21,635 nucleotides of DNA from an uncultured Oscillospiraceae bacterium (GCA_947631215.1 CANRKN010000025.1:1-21635), one strand, 5' to 3'. Counted from the first letter of the stretch, positions 7,738 to 15,159 are shown. A program made the numbers and translations. Notes: a model not told the origin generated them from the sequence alone.

Positions 7738-8403
7738 TTATATGGTTGCCTTCTCCCGCGTCCAAATCCGCCTGTAGAGGGCGGCCAGGTCCGTATGCCC
7801 GGCGGCCTGCCAGGCAAGCTCCGCCAGAGCTATGCCGCCCAGCACGTCCAATATCACATGCTGATGGGTGGTCAGGGTGGACGCGCATATGGCCAGGACC
7901 AGCGCCAGGGAGAGGGCCTTATACCACCAGGGCAGGTCCGTCCGGCCCCGGACCGCCGCCCAGCACAGCCAGCTGTTGAGGCAGTGGAGCGAGGGGAACA
8001 GGTTGTCCGGCGTGTCCATGGCCCAGATAAAGCCCATGGCCCAGCCCAGCGGCGCCCCCTCCGGGATGTCCGGGCGGATATTCCCGGTGGGCAAGACCAG
8101 GAAGATCACGAGGCATACCGCTTTGCCCAAAATGTCCGCCGTCAGAAACTGCCAGGCCCGGCCGTCAAGGGGCTGCACGGCGAGATTATAGTTCACGAAC
8201 CAGAACAGGAACGCCCCCGCGTACACCGCCACCGTCCAGGGCAGGAAGGGCACGACCTGGTCCAGGGCCGTGGTCATATCCCAGTGGGGCCAGGCGGTAT
8301 TGATGAGCCGGGTGCCGCTGTACACGAGGCACTGAAACAGGAATGCCGCCGTCAGCATCTTCCAGCCGGGCTTGGGTATCCATTTGGTCAGAGGTGAGGG
8401 CAT
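7738..8403 (-). CDS. PAP2-superfamily membrane enzyme, Aur1/inositolphosphotransferase-like
   Basis: Membrane protein of 221 residues with about six helices. Two of the three PAP2 motifs are visible: DNLFPSLH (133-140, the PSGH-type motif, His140) and STLTTHQHVILD (175-186), in which Ser175, His182 and Asp186 match SRx5Hx3D with Arg replaced by Thr. That variant resembles the Aur1 inositolphosphorylceramide synthase motif rather than ordinary lipid phosphatases; the first PAP2 motif (Kx6RP) is not evident. The reaction is therefore either lipid-phosphate hydrolysis or head-group transfer on the outer leaflet. I chose the ATG at 8403 because AAAGGAGG lies 5 bases upstream; a longer open frame reaches 8457. 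It is the first gene of the phosphatidylethanolamine operon, with a 15-base gap to the next gene. Confidence 0.85.
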   Translation of the reverse strand: MPSPLTKWIPKPGWKMLTAAFLFQCLVYSGTRLINTAWPHWDMTTALDQVVPFLPWTVAVYAGAFLFWFVNYNLAVQPLDGRAWQFLTADILGKAVCLVIFLVLPTGNIRPDIPEGAPLGWAMGFIWAMDTPDNLFPSLHCLNSWLCWAAVRGRTDLPWWYKALSLALVLAICASTLTTHQHVILDVLGGIALAELAWQAAGHTDLAALYRRIWTREKATI

Positions 8404-8428
8404 AGGGGCCTCCTTTGGATTCGTCATC

Positions 8429-8457
8429 ATTTTATCAAATGCCGCCCCCCGGCGCAA
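8429..8457 (-). promoter_or_regulatory. Promoter of the PAP2-flippase-pssA-psd operon
   Basis: On the minus strand TTGCGC (8457-8452), a 17-base spacer and TAAAAT (8434-8429), the latter preceded by TG in the extended -10 position. The predicted start is near 8422, giving a short leader of about 20 bases that contains the AAAGGAGG ribosome site of the first gene. Confidence 0.65.
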
Positions 8458-8524
8458 CCGGAAACCTATTACAAATGCCTTACAGTTTCGTCACTATAGG
8501 CTATGGCGGTAAAGGGAGCGGTCA

Positions 8525-8571
8525 AGAAAAACGTAAAATGGCCCATATCGCAGTATATAACGAAACGGGCC
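8525..8571 (-). terminator. Possible terminator after the histidine kinase gene
   Basis: On the minus strand a 7-bp stem (8565-8571 with 8540-8546, one G-U pair) with an 18-base AT-rich loop is followed by ATTTTACGTTTTTC. It lies 11 bases after the kinase stop. The stem is short and the loop long, so it is a weak candidate. Confidence 0.4.
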
Positions 8572-8581
8572 CCGGCGTCCT

Positions 8582-9889
8582 TTAAGACTTCTTTGATCCC
8601 CCCGGCAGGACGATGGTGACCCGGGTGCCCACACCCTCGTAGGAGCGGACCTGGAAGTGGCCGCCGTGGCGGCTCACGATCCACCGGGCGATGGAGAGGC
8701 CCAGCCCGCTGCCCTTGTCATCGGCCTTCCGGGCGGCGTCGGAGCGGAAGAAGCGGTCGAACATTTTGGGGGCGTCCTCAGGGCTCACGCCCATGCCGTT
8801 GTCCTGCACGTCGGCGCAGGCGTCCGGCCCGTCCCGATAGGCCCGGAGGGTGATGCGGGTGCCCGCGGGAGAGTATTTCCGGGCGTTGTCCGTGAGGATG
8901 CGCACCGCCTGCTTCAAGAGCGCCGGGTCGGCCCGCACGGGCACGGGGGCGGCCAGGTCCGCGGCATACTCGTGCGCGGGGTCTATCATCCGGCTCTCCT
9001 CGTATACCTCCCGCACCAGGACGGCCAGGTCCGTATCCTGCAATTTGAGCTCCTGCCGGCCCGCGTCGCCCCGGGCCAGGAACAGCAGCTGCTCCACCAG
9101 GGTCTTCATGTGCTCCGCCTCGGTGCGGATGGCCCGGATGGACTCGTTCAGGACCTTCTCGTCGGTCTTGCCCCAGCGGTCCAGCATGTCGGCGTAGCCC
9201 TGGATGACGGCGATGGGGGTGCGCAGCTCGTGGCTTGCGTCGTCCACGAAGCGGACCTGCTGCCGGTAGCCTGCGTGCATGCGCACGATGAGGTTGTTGA
9301 CGGCGGTCTCCAGCCCCGCCAGGTCGCTGTCGCCCACGTGCAGCTGCTCGTCGGGGGAGGCGCCGTTCAGGTGGTCGATGGCCGCCTCCAGGGAGTGGAA
9401 CTTGCTCTCGTCGAAGCCGTGGGCGGAGATGCTCTCCGTCACCTGGGCGATGTCGTCGATGGGCCGCAGATACCGGCGCACGCGGGCCGTGGCCCGGAAA
9501 CAGCCCAGCAGCCAGAACAGGAGCCGCAGCGCCGTGAGGCAGGCGAGGCAGAAGGTCAGCCAGAAGAGGAAAAGGCCCATGTCCGCCGAGCTCTGCCCCA
9601 TGTGGTAAGTGGCCGTGCCGGAAAAGAGGTCCACGCCCTTGAGCTGCTGGAGGATGTCGCCGGGGCGCACCAGTATGGCCGTGAGAAAATCGTCCGCGAA
9701 GCCGTGCACGTCTACGGACCGCTCAGCGTCGGGTACGATCGCCCCGCATACCGCGCTCTCCGTGGCGATGCACCATACCACGACGGCCACGGCGAACAGC
9801 ACCGCCGTCTGCCACAGGATGCGCCACAGCTTTCGCCACTGCTGGCCCCAGGCGATGCGCCGGGCGATGGAGGTGGTGCGGCCGTTCAT
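8582..9889 (-). CDS. Sensor histidine kinase of a two-component system
   Basis: A 435-residue membrane kinase. Two hydrophobic helices (about 25-45 and 105-131) enclose an extracytoplasmic segment of about 60 residues that should sense the signal; it resembles no domain I know. A HAMP-like linker follows (PIDDIAQV onward). The dimerisation/phosphotransfer helix has SHELRTP with His220. The ATPase domain shows the N box (DNARKYS, Asn335), G1 (DNGMG, 363-367), F box (FDRFFRSD) and G2 (GSGLGLSIA, 393-401). All catalytic residues appear intact. I chose the ATG at 9889, which overlaps the regulator stop as ATGA; the open frame runs on to 10030 but that part is the regulator gene in another frame. 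The signal is unknown. Confidence 0.95.
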   Translation of the reverse strand: MNGRTTSIARRIAWGQQWRKLWRILWQTAVLFAVAVVVWCIATESAVCGAIVPDAERSVDVHGFADDFLTAILVRPGDILQQLKGVDLFSGTATYHMGQSSADMGLFLFWLTFCLACLTALRLLFWLLGCFRATARVRRYLRPIDDIAQVTESISAHGFDESKFHSLEAAIDHLNGASPDEQLHVGDSDLAGLETAVNNLIVRMHAGYRQQVRFVDDASHELRTPIAVIQGYADMLDRWGKTDEKVLNESIRAIRTEAEHMKTLVEQLLFLARGDAGRQELKLQDTDLAVLVREVYEESRMIDPAHEYAADLAAPVPVRADPALLKQAVRILTDNARKYSPAGTRITLRAYRDGPDACADVQDNGMGVSPEDAPKMFDRFFRSDAARKADDKGSGLGLSIARWIVSRHGGHFQVRSYEGVGTRVTIVLPGGSKKS

Positions 9890-10569
9890 GCGCCGTCCCC
9901 CTGGATGACGTAGCCCAGGCCCCGGACGGTGTGGATGAGCTTCACGCCGAAGGGGTCGTCTATCTTCTGCCGCAGGTAGCGGATGTACACGTCCACCACG
10001 TTGGTCTCCCCGGCGAAGTCGTAGCCCCATACCTTCTCCAAGAGGGCGTCCCTCGTCTGGACGATGTCCCGGTTCTCCAGGAGCGTCTGCAAAAGGAGAA
10101 ACTCCTTATAGGTCAGGCGGATGCCCTCGCCGTCCCAGGTGACCGTGTGCCGGGCCGGGTCCAGAGCGAGCTTGCCCCAGGCGAGGGTCTCCGGGCGCTT
10201 TTCCGTGCTGCCTGTACGCAGGGCCGCCCGGATGCGGGCCAGGAGTTCCTCGATGGAGAAGGGCTTGGTGATATAGTCGTTGGCGCCCATGTCGAGGCCG
10301 CTTACCTTGTCCATCACCGCGTCCCGGGCGGTGAGCAAAATCACCGGCACCGCCGACTCCGCCCGGAGCCGGCGCAGCACCTCCAGCCCGTTGAGGCCGG
10401 GCAGCATCACGTCCAGCAGGATAAGGCCGTACCCGCCCGCGAGAGCCATATCCAGCCCCGCGCGGCCGTCGGCGGCCTTGTCCACGGCGTAGCCCTCGTG
10501 GGTGAGCTCCAGCTCCAGAAACCGGGCGATGCCCGCCTCATCCTCCACGATCAGTATCTTCACCGCCAT
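9886..10569 (-). CDS. OmpR/PhoB-family response regulator
   Basis: A 227-residue DNA-binding regulator, partner of the kinase encoded directly downstream. The receiver domain (about 3-115) has the acidic pair near ED/E (9-11), phosphoacceptor Asp53 (LLDVMLPG), Thr80 and Lys102 (ITKPF). The C-terminal winged helix (about 128-225) has the usual LTYKEFLLLQ, YIRYLRQKI and VRGLGYV elements. The ATG at 10569 has GGGAGGTG about 6 bases upstream; a longer start would be TTG at 10587, inside the terminator tail. Direct-repeat binding at helical-turn spacing is known for this family, and such an array lies upstream of the neighbouring DUF4342 gene (11219-11265). That link is inference. Confidence 0.95.
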   Translation of the reverse strand: MAVKILIVEDEAGIARFLELELTHEGYAVDKAADGRAGLDMALAGGYGLILLDVMLPGLNGLEVLRRLRAESAVPVILLTARDAVMDKVSGLDMGANDYITKPFSIEELLARIRAALRTGSTEKRPETLAWGKLALDPARHTVTWDGEGIRLTYKEFLLLQTLLENRDIVQTRDALLEKVWGYDFAGETNVVDVYIRYLRQKIDDPFGVKLIHTVRGLGYVIQGDGA

Positions 10570-10585
10570 AGCGCCACCTCCCGGC

Positions 10586-10616
10586 AAAAGAGAAGGGGGC
10601 GGGAAGCCCCGCCCCC
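10586..10616 (-). terminator. Intrinsic terminator between DUF4342 gene and response regulator
   Basis: On the minus strand GGGGGCGGG (10616-10608), loop GCTT, CCCGCCCCC (10603-10595), then TTCTCTTTT. A 9-bp all-GC stem with a U-rich tail is a standard intrinsic terminator. It ends only about 17-25 bases before the regulator start codon, so the two-component genes depend on read-through or an unseen internal promoter. Confidence 0.8.
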
Positions 10617-10632
10617 TGTGCGATGTGTTCGG

Positions 10633-11178
10633 TCACTGGTCATCGGGCTTGTCCTCCCCGGCGTTGCGGATGGACTGCTTGATGTCCCCGGCCAGGTCGC
10701 TGACCTTGTCCATGGCGGCGTTGATGCCCTCCTGGCCCAGCTGCCGGCCCGCGAAGTGGTACTTGCAGTCCAGGAACAGCCCCGCCAGCAGCACCACCAG
10801 CATGAGCCCGAAGCTGGCGAACAGCAGCACCACCAGCACCAGCACCGGCACGGCCATGATCTGCTTATCGTGGTGCAGGACCACGAAGTCGTTGTCCAGG
10901 CTGATGCGGAACAGCTTTTTCACATACCCCCACAGCACCGCGAAGCCGTTGGTGAACACCCCGCCGTCCTTGGAGCTTACGTTCTTCACCGGCTTCACCC
11001 CGGCGGGCGCCTCGGTCCCCGTCTCCACATGGACGCCGCTGGCCTTGTTGTGGGCCCGTTCCAGGGCCACCATGGCGTCCAGCATGTCCCAGTCGTTTTC
11101 CTCCAGGGCCTGGCGGGCCTCCTCCAGGGTCACGCCCGCCTTCCGGCTCAAAAGCTCCGCCATCTCGTACCGTTCCAT
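10633..11178 (-). CDS. DUF4342 domain-containing membrane protein
   Basis: A 181-residue protein of unknown biochemical role. Residues 1-45 form a small helical, UBA-like unit (VTLEEARQALEENDWDML), followed by a linker of about 30 residues. Then comes the DUF4342 part, with an amphipathic helix (WGYVKKLFRIS), DNDFVVLHHDKQIMAVPV, one long hydrophobic helix (about 108-136) and a polar C-terminus. This order is what I know of the family, which occurs in Clostridia. The ATG at 11178 has AAGGAGGT 8 bases upstream. It lies 63 bases before the response regulator in the same direction. It could be a target or accessory of that system, but a terminator separates them. Its promoter region carries the GGGAT array. 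Confidence 0.85.
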   Translation of the reverse strand: MERYEMAELLSRKAGVTLEEARQALEENDWDMLDAMVALERAHNKASGVHVETGTEAPAGVKPVKNVSSKDGGVFTNGFAVLWGYVKKLFRISLDNDFVVLHHDKQIMAVPVLVLVVLLFASFGLMLVVLLAGLFLDCKYHFAGRQLGQEGINAAMDKVSDLAGDIKQSIRNAGEDKPDDQ

Positions 11179-11208
11179 GGCGATACCTCCTTGTCTTTAT
11201 CGGGGCCC

Positions 11209-11265
11209 ATCCTAGCACGGGATTTTTAAAGGGATATGGAAGGGAGATTAAAAAGGGATTAAAAC
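11209..11265 (-). promoter_or_regulatory. Promoter with four-copy GGGAT operator array, upstream of DUF4342 gene
   Basis: The -10 box on the minus strand is TAGGAT (11214-11209). No good -35 lies 16-18 bases upstream. Instead GGGAT-type motifs, read on the plus strand, start at 11219, 11231, 11242 (GGGAGAT) and 11255, each followed by an A/T-rich run; steps are 12, 11 and 13 bases, about one helical turn. This looks like an activator-dependent promoter for an OmpR/PhoB-type regulator. The array is directly visible; the regulator assignment is inference. Confidence 0.55.
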
Positions 11266-11273
11266 GGTGTTCC

Positions 11274-11409
11274 AGGCCGCCCTTTGAGGACGCAGGTCTT
11301 GCCCGGACGGGCCCGACAGTATGCCTGCTGCTAAAGTTCGCTTCGCTCACCAACCGCATCCGGCACACTGCCGGCTCCCGCCGGGCGTCGGTCTGGCATA
11401 GGGCGGCCT
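11274..11409. repeat. MITE-like imperfect palindrome, 136 bp
   Basis: Perfect 10-bp ends (AGGCCGCCCT at 11274, AGGGCGGCCT at 11400) bracket a sequence whose two halves are imperfect reverse complements. For example, GCCCGGACGGGCCCGACAG on the left matches GCCCGGCGGGAGCCGGCAG read from the right on the other strand. A short internal hairpin (CCGGCA-CAC-TGCCGG) is also present. No protein is encoded. Its right end overlaps the last base of the LUD gene stop. It looks like a mobile non-autonomous or dispersed intergenic repeat; a copy-number search is needed to confirm. Confidence 0.65.
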
Positions 11410-11996
11410 CAGAATCCCAAGTCCTCGTGGATGAGCACGACTTCCATGCTGTCCGCCCACATGGTCTTGCCCCAGAGGACAAGAAGGGCGTTGCAGATGC
11501 GGTCGGGGCTGTGGCAGTCGTGGCACACGCCGTCCACGGCGCAGGGGGTCTTTTTCCCCAGCCGCTTGGCGTTCAGGGGGCCGGCTATGTTCCGGGCCCG
11601 GTCCAGGGCCTCGGGGAAGGGGCCGGAGAGCTTATTCTGGCCCACGACGAATATGACCCGCTCCTTTTTCATAGTGGAGGCGGCCAGGCGGTTGCCCTGA
11701 CCGTCGATATTGAGTATGTAGCCCTCTTCGGAGATGGCGTTGGCGCTGGTGAGGAACACCTGGGCGTTGATCTCATGGATGCAGGTATCCGCGCCGGGCT
11801 CCTTGGCGTGCCAGTAGACGGTGTTGTCCGCCTTGAGGCGGTCGTAGATATCCAGGGCCCCCAACGTGGCGCTGCCGCCCATGCCCACGGTCTTGCCGTG
11901 GATGCTGTCCAAAAGATACTCCGCCGCGGCCTCCTTCGTGTCAAATTCGGTGACGGTGAAGCAGTTCTTTTTCAGATTCTCAATGATGCTTGCCAT
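11409..11996 (-). CDS. LUD-domain protein (LutC/YkgG-like)
   Basis: A 195-residue cytoplasmic protein of the LUD family, whose best-known members (LutB, LutC) take part in lactate oxidation. Visible hallmarks are GMGGSATL (about 38-45), TSANAISEEGYILNIDG (83-99) and a cysteine cluster near the end: Cys152, Cys158, Cys161 and Cys168 in PCAVDGVCHDCHSPDRIC. The cysteines suggest metal or Fe-S binding, though this is not shown. LutA and LutB partners are absent here, so a lactate role is unsupported; stand-alone LUD proteins are common in Clostridia. The ATG at 11996 has GAGGAGG 8 bases upstream and lies 13 bases after the yitT-type gene, so it ends the topoisomerase operon. The stop abuts the palindromic element. 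Confidence 0.9.
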   Translation of the reverse strand: MASIIENLKKNCFTVTEFDTKEAAAEYLLDSIHGKTVGMGGSATLGALDIYDRLKADNTVYWHAKEPGADTCIHEINAQVFLTSANAISEEGYILNIDGQGNRLAASTMKKERVIFVVGQNKLSGPFPEALDRARNIAGPLNAKRLGKKTPCAVDGVCHDCHSPDRICNALLVLWGKTMWADSMEVVLIHEDLGF

Positions 11997-12009
11997 AGCG
12001 ATATCCTCC

Positions 12010-12882
12010 TCAATCTGTATTTATGATGTTCTGGAAGTTCTTGCCGAACACCTCATGGGACTGGGTGACGATGACGAAGGCGCTCTTGTCGTATTCCGAC
12101 ACCAGCTTTTTGAGCGCCGGGATCTGCTGGCGCTTCACGGCGCACAGCACCACGTCCCGCTCCTCGCCGGTATAGGCGCCCTCGCCCTTTAAGAGCGTGG
12201 CGCCCCGGTGCAGGGCCGCGCCGATGGCCTGAGCGATGTCCCGGGGGGCGGTGGTGATGATATAGCACACGCTGGAGTTGGACGTGCCGTACAGCAGCAG
12301 ATTCACCACCCGGCTGGACACGAACATGGTGATGATGGTGTACATGGCCGCGTCGAAGCGCTTGAAGATGACCGCGAAGGCCACGACCACCACCGCGTCC
12401 AGCACCAGCCCGATGGTGCCCAGCTGGATGTAGCCGTACTTGCGGCGCAGGAGCCGGGACAGGATGTCCGTGCCGCCGCTGGTGCCGCCGGTGGTGAAGA
12501 TGAGGCCGTAGCCCAAGCCCTTCAAGAGCCCGCCGTACACCGCCGCCAGCAATATGTCGTGGGTGAGGGTGATGTGCAGGGCGTTCAGAAGGTCAATGGC
12601 CACGCTGGAGCCCACCGTGCCGATGAGGGAGTAGATGATGAACCGCAGGCCGAACTTCTTCCATGCCACCAGAAACAGCGGGATGTTCATCACGATGATG
12701 GTCACGCCCACGGGCAGGCCCAGCAGCAGGTTCAATATCTGGGCCACGCCGGTGAGGCCGCCGGAGACGATGTTGTTGGGGAAGGTGAAGAAGGAGAAGC
12801 TGACGCCGGCGATGACGCAGCCGATGAGGTTGATGGCCACGGCTTTCCCGTCGGTCTTTAGAAATTGCTTTACTTTGTCCAT
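12010..12882 (-). CDS. YitT family membrane protein (DUF161 + DUF2179)
   Basis: A 290-residue protein with five to six hydrophobic helices in residues 15-210 and a soluble DUF2179 domain at about 216-275. Family signatures are FPNNIVSGGLTGVAQI (34-49) and its internal repeat TTGGTSGGTDIL (130-141). The DUF2179 part includes TLLKGEGAYTGEERDVVLC and ends near VTQSHEVFGKNF. YitT proteins are widespread in Firmicutes; transport has been suggested but the biochemical role is unsettled. The start ATG at 12882 is 9 bases after the topoisomerase A-subunit stop, and its ribosome site (AAGAGG) overlaps that stop, which indicates co-transcription and probably coupling. Why it follows a topoisomerase gene is unclear; I see no functional link in the sequence. 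Confidence 0.95.
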   Translation of the reverse strand: MDKVKQFLKTDGKAVAINLIGCVIAGVSFSFFTFPNNIVSGGLTGVAQILNLLLGLPVGVTIIVMNIPLFLVAWKKFGLRFIIYSLIGTVGSSVAIDLLNALHITLTHDILLAAVYGGLLKGLGYGLIFTTGGTSGGTDILSRLLRRKYGYIQLGTIGLVLDAVVVVAFAVIFKRFDAAMYTIITMFVSSRVVNLLLYGTSNSSVCYIITTAPRDIAQAIGAALHRGATLLKGEGAYTGEERDVVLCAVKRQQIPALKKLVSEYDKSAFVIVTQSHEVFGKNFQNIINTD

Positions 12883-12891
12883 AGTTGCCTC

Positions 12892-15135
12892 TTACAGCAA
12901 TGTCATTTGCTCTTCGCCCCGGTCCGCGTCGGTGAGCTTCGCGCCGGCGGCGGGGATGGAGCGGACCCGGTAACGGGACTGGTTCTTTATGGCGGTGTCC
13001 GCCAAAAACTGGGCCCGGACGACCGGGTGCTTTTTCACGGTCATCACCTGCACGCCCTGGGTGGTGCGGCTGGTCTTGGGGGCCAGAAGGGCGGAGGAGA
13101 ACACCACGCACCGGCCCTCCGCGCTGGTGACGGCGATCTCCGCCTCCCCTTCCAACGGCAGCAGGGCCGCGAGAGGGCTCTTGTCGGAATAGGCGCCGGT
13201 GAGGCGGCGGCGGTTGGTCTTGGTGGCGTAGGCGGAAAGGGGCAGGCGGGCGCACTTGCCGTTTTCAAAGAACAGCAGCATGGACCCGGAATAATCCCCG
13301 GCCAGCACCGCCGTGACGAAGCTCTCCCCCTCGTCGAAGCCCAGCGCCCCGGGCAGGTAGTCGCCGAGCTGGCTTGCCTTGCCGTCGGCGAAGTCGCACA
13401 GGCGGACCTTGTAGGCCTGCTGTTTATCGGTGAACAGTAAGAGCTCCGCCGCGTTGGTGGTCTCCCAGTACCAGCCCAGGCCGTCGTCCTCCTTATATTT
13501 CTGCTCCCCGCTCATGCGCAGGCTCTGGGGGGTGATCTTCTTCATGTACCCGTGGCGGGACAGGAACACGTGCACCGGGTAGTCGTCCACCGGCTCCGGC
13601 CCCTCGTCCAGGTCCTCGATCTCCCGGGCGTAGACGACGCCCGTCCGCCGGGGGGAGGGGTACTTTTTGAGCACGGCCTTGAGTTCGTCGGTGATGATGG
13701 AGCGCAGGCGGCGCTTGGAGGAAAGCGTGTCCTCCAGGTCCTTTATCTCCTCGGCCAGGGCGGCGGTCTCCTGGGTGCGCTTCAGGATATACTCCCGGTT
13801 GATGTTCCGCAGCTTTATCTCCGCCACGTATTCCGCCTGGACCTCGTCGATGCCGAAGCCGATCATGAGATTCGGCACCACCTCGGCCTCGGATTCGGTT
13901 TCTCTTATGATGCGGATGGCCCGGTCGATGTCCAGCAGTATGGCCTTGAGGCCCTCCAGGAGGTGGAGCTTCTCCTTCTTGCGGGTCATGTCGAAATATA
14001 CCCGCCGCCGGACGCACTCGGTCCGCCAGGCGATCCACTCCGTCAGTATCTCTCCCACGCCAAGCACCTGGGGGGAGCCGGCGATGAGGATATTGAAGTT
14101 GCAGGGGTAGTTGTCCTGCAGGGGCGTAAGCCTGAACAGCTTCGCCATCAGCTTGTCCGGGTCCGTGCCCCGCTTTACGTCGATAGCCAGCTTGAGGCCG
14201 CCCAGGTCCGTCTCGTCCCGCATGTCGGCGATCTCTTTTATCTTGCCCTCTTTTATGAGGTCCCGGCACTTGTCCATCACCGCCTCGGCGGTGGTGGTGT
14301 AGGGCAGCTCGTATATCTCGATGATGTGCTCCTTCTCCACGTAGCGCCACCGGGCCCGGACCGGGAAGGAGCCCCGGCCGGTGCGGTATATCTCCGCCAT
14401 CTGGCCCGGGTCGTAGACGATCTCGCCGCCGGTGGGAAAGTCGGGGGCGGGCATGGTGGACAATATCTCATGGTCCGGGTTTTTGATGAGCTCGATGGTG
14501 GTCTGGCACACCTCCGCCAGGTTGAAGCCGCATATCTGGCTGGCCATGCCCACGGCGATGCCCAGGTTTGCGCTCACCAGCACGTTGGGGAAGGTGGTGG
14601 GAAGGAGACTGGGCTCGGTGGTGGTGTTGTCGTAGTTGGGAACGAAGTCCACCGTGTCCTTGTCGATGTCCCGGAAAAGCTCCGCGCATATGGGGGCCAG
14701 CTTGGCCTCGGTATAGCGGCTGGCGGCGTAGGCCATGTCCCGGGAGTAGACCTTGCCGAAGTTGCCCTTGGAGTCCACAAAGGGCACGTTCAGGGCCTCG
14801 TTGTCCCGTGTGAGGCGCACCATGGTCTCGTATATGGCCGCGTCCCCGTGGGGGTTATAGTGCATGGTCTGGCCCACAATGTTGGCGCTCTTGGTGCGGG
14901 CGCCGTTCAGAAGACCCATCCGGTACATGCAATAGAGAAGCTTTCGGTGGCTGGGCTTGAAGCCGTCTATCTCCGGGATGGCCCGGGAGACGATGACGCT
15001 CATGGCGTAGGGCATGAAGTTCAGTTCCAGCGTGTCGGTGATGGGCTGGTCGATGACCTCGCCCCGGAGGCCCATCACGTTGGGGTCCATGCCCCGCTTG
15101 ACAGGAGAATTTTCGTTTTTCGCTTTACGTGCCAT
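12892..15135 (-). CDS. parC: Divergent type IIA topoisomerase subunit A (topoisomerase IV ParC-like)
   Basis: Breakage-reunion subunit that pairs with the B subunit encoded upstream in the operon and passes one duplex through another. The catalytic tyrosine is Tyr141, preceded by Arg140 (AASRYTEAKL). The quinolone region reads GDAAIYE (97-103): the residue equivalent to GyrA Ser83 is Ala99, and Asp87 is Glu103. EIDGFKPSHRKLLY (55-68) replaces the common RDGLKPVHRR. The winged helix, tower and coiled-coil parts run to about residue 480. The C-terminal domain is short and lacks a GyrA box, so negative supercoiling is unlikely and topoisomerase IV activity is favoured. At 747 residues it is shorter than typical GyrA. 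It is probably a paralogue additional to the housekeeping gyrase, which would lie elsewhere. Confidence 0.9.
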   Translation of the reverse strand: MARKAKNENSPVKRGMDPNVMGLRGEVIDQPITDTLELNFMPYAMSVIVSRAIPEIDGFKPSHRKLLYCMYRMGLLNGARTKSANIVGQTMHYNPHGDAAIYETMVRLTRDNEALNVPFVDSKGNFGKVYSRDMAYAASRYTEAKLAPICAELFRDIDKDTVDFVPNYDNTTTEPSLLPTTFPNVLVSANLGIAVGMASQICGFNLAEVCQTTIELIKNPDHEILSTMPAPDFPTGGEIVYDPGQMAEIYRTGRGSFPVRARWRYVEKEHIIEIYELPYTTTAEAVMDKCRDLIKEGKIKEIADMRDETDLGGLKLAIDVKRGTDPDKLMAKLFRLTPLQDNYPCNFNILIAGSPQVLGVGEILTEWIAWRTECVRRRVYFDMTRKKEKLHLLEGLKAILLDIDRAIRIIRETESEAEVVPNLMIGFGIDEVQAEYVAEIKLRNINREYILKRTQETAALAEEIKDLEDTLSSKRRLRSIITDELKAVLKKYPSPRRTGVVYAREIEDLDEGPEPVDDYPVHVFLSRHGYMKKITPQSLRMSGEQKYKEDDGLGWYWETTNAAELLLFTDKQQAYKVRLCDFADGKASQLGDYLPGALGFDEGESFVTAVLAGDYSGSMLLFFENGKCARLPLSAYATKTNRRRLTGAYSDKSPLAALLPLEGEAEIAVTSAEGRCVVFSSALLAPKTSRTTQGVQVMTVKKHPVVRAQFLADTAIKNQSRYRVRSIPAAGAKLTDADRGEEQMTLL

Positions 15136-15159
15136 AGAGATTTTACCTTTTTCTGTAAT

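Noticed and set aside
9890..10030. N-terminal extension of the histidine kinase to 10030
   Set aside because: The extra 47 residues are Arg/Pro-rich out-of-frame regulator sequence; the ATG at 9889 overlaps the regulator stop as ATGA.
8657..11229. Long plus-strand open frames over the two-component and DUF4342 genes
   Set aside because: Shadows of real minus-strand genes; no ribosome sites or recognisable domains.
11219..11265. CRISPR-like or microsatellite reading of the GGGAT array
   Set aside because: Units are only 11-13 bases and degenerate, with position next to a -10 box; an operator explains them better.
11409..11996. Assignment of the LUD gene as lutC of a lactate oxidation operon
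   Set aside because: No lutA or lutB is adjacent, and stand-alone LUD proteins are common, so only the domain family is claimed.
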